A stretch of 6,702 bases of DNA from assembly GCA_003695215.1 (NCBI GenBank), contig RFIM01000265.1, forward strand, positions 1-6,702. Reading direction: 5' to 3'. Within the stretch, counting starts at the first letter, position 1, and each line of letters starts with the position of its first letter. The position numbers and the translations under genes were made by a program. The DNA is from Chloroflexota bacterium (GTDB taxonomy: Bacteria > Chloroflexota > Anaerolineae > Aggregatilineales > UBA2796). Positions 6,597-6,702 of the stretch are shown here, in pieces. The notes beneath the pieces are model-generated. The model saw only the letters and a program-made list of their open reading frames with translations. It ran no database searches and was not told the DNA's origin.

Positions 6597-6618
6597 GTCC
6601 AGCCAAAGCTCGCCTGAT

Positions 6619-6702
6619 TTAACGCTGCTTGCTGGTCAGCACTAGCGGCTCATTGCGGATCGGATCGCCAATCGCCAAGGCTGTGTAGATCGTATCGGCT
6701 TC
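6619..6702 (-). CDS. C-terminal end of an unidentified gene (cut by window edge)
   Basis: A minus-strand frame is open from the window edge to a TAA at 6619-6621, coding for 27 residues that begin EADTIYTALAIGDPI and end PLVLTSKQR. It was taken as real because the frame is open to the edge, it ends just before a strong hairpin, and it follows the strand and codon style of the neighbours. The fragment is too short for any family call. It does not look like the end of SufS or another Suf protein, but that cannot be excluded firmly. Confidence 0.55.
   Translation of the reverse strand, partial: EADTIYTALAIGDPIRNEPLVLTSKQR

Overview
This window is dominated by a SUF-type iron-sulfur cluster assembly operon on the minus strand, in transcription order sufC - sufB - sufD - two-domain rhodanese (thiosulfate sulfurtransferase family) - sufU (about 5291 down to 311). 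By eye the GC content is in the high fifties percent. Proteins are soluble, gene spacing is tight, and the gene set is sufCBD plus a SufU-type protein without SufA, SufE or Isc chaperones. This points to a Gram-positive-like or Chloroflexota-type bacterium. Chloroflexota is my best guess from the general look of SufB, SufU and the small hypothetical proteins, but it is an inference, not a proof.

Layout, left to right. Positions 1-309 (+) hold the C-terminal 102 residues of an alpha/beta-hydrolase with the catalytic Asp and His visible. It meets sufU tail to tail with one base between the stop codons. The suf operon fills 311-5291. A near-consensus sigma-70-type promoter (TTGACA, 17 bp, TATACT) at 5351-5379 drives it, with an AT-rich tract upstream of the -35. 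An 11-bp perfect hairpin without a U-run lies between sufB and sufD. Upstream of the operon, and on the same strand, are two hypothetical genes, 202 and 133 codons long, separated by 3 nt. They end in a hairpin terminator with a short U-run (5431-5459). Their leader (about 6478-6560) can form several alternative pairings, one of which overlaps the ribosome binding site. At the right edge (6619-6702) is the last 27 codons of another minus-strand gene, followed by a 14-bp perfect hairpin.

How the genes work together: SufB, SufC and SufD form the SufBC2D scaffold/ATPase complex on which Fe-S clusters are built. SufU normally relays persulfide sulfur from a SufS cysteine desulfurase to SufB. No SufS is encoded here. 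Instead a rhodanese with an intact catalytic Cys lies between sufD and sufU, which makes the sulfur source of this cluster the most interesting biological question. The SufU is also unusual: it keeps the zinc-site ligands of SufU but has the short, IscU-like length. No CRISPR array, tRNA, rRNA, insertion sequence or phage gene was seen. The longest stretches without a gene are 5292-5463 and 6478-6618, both under 300 bases and both described below.
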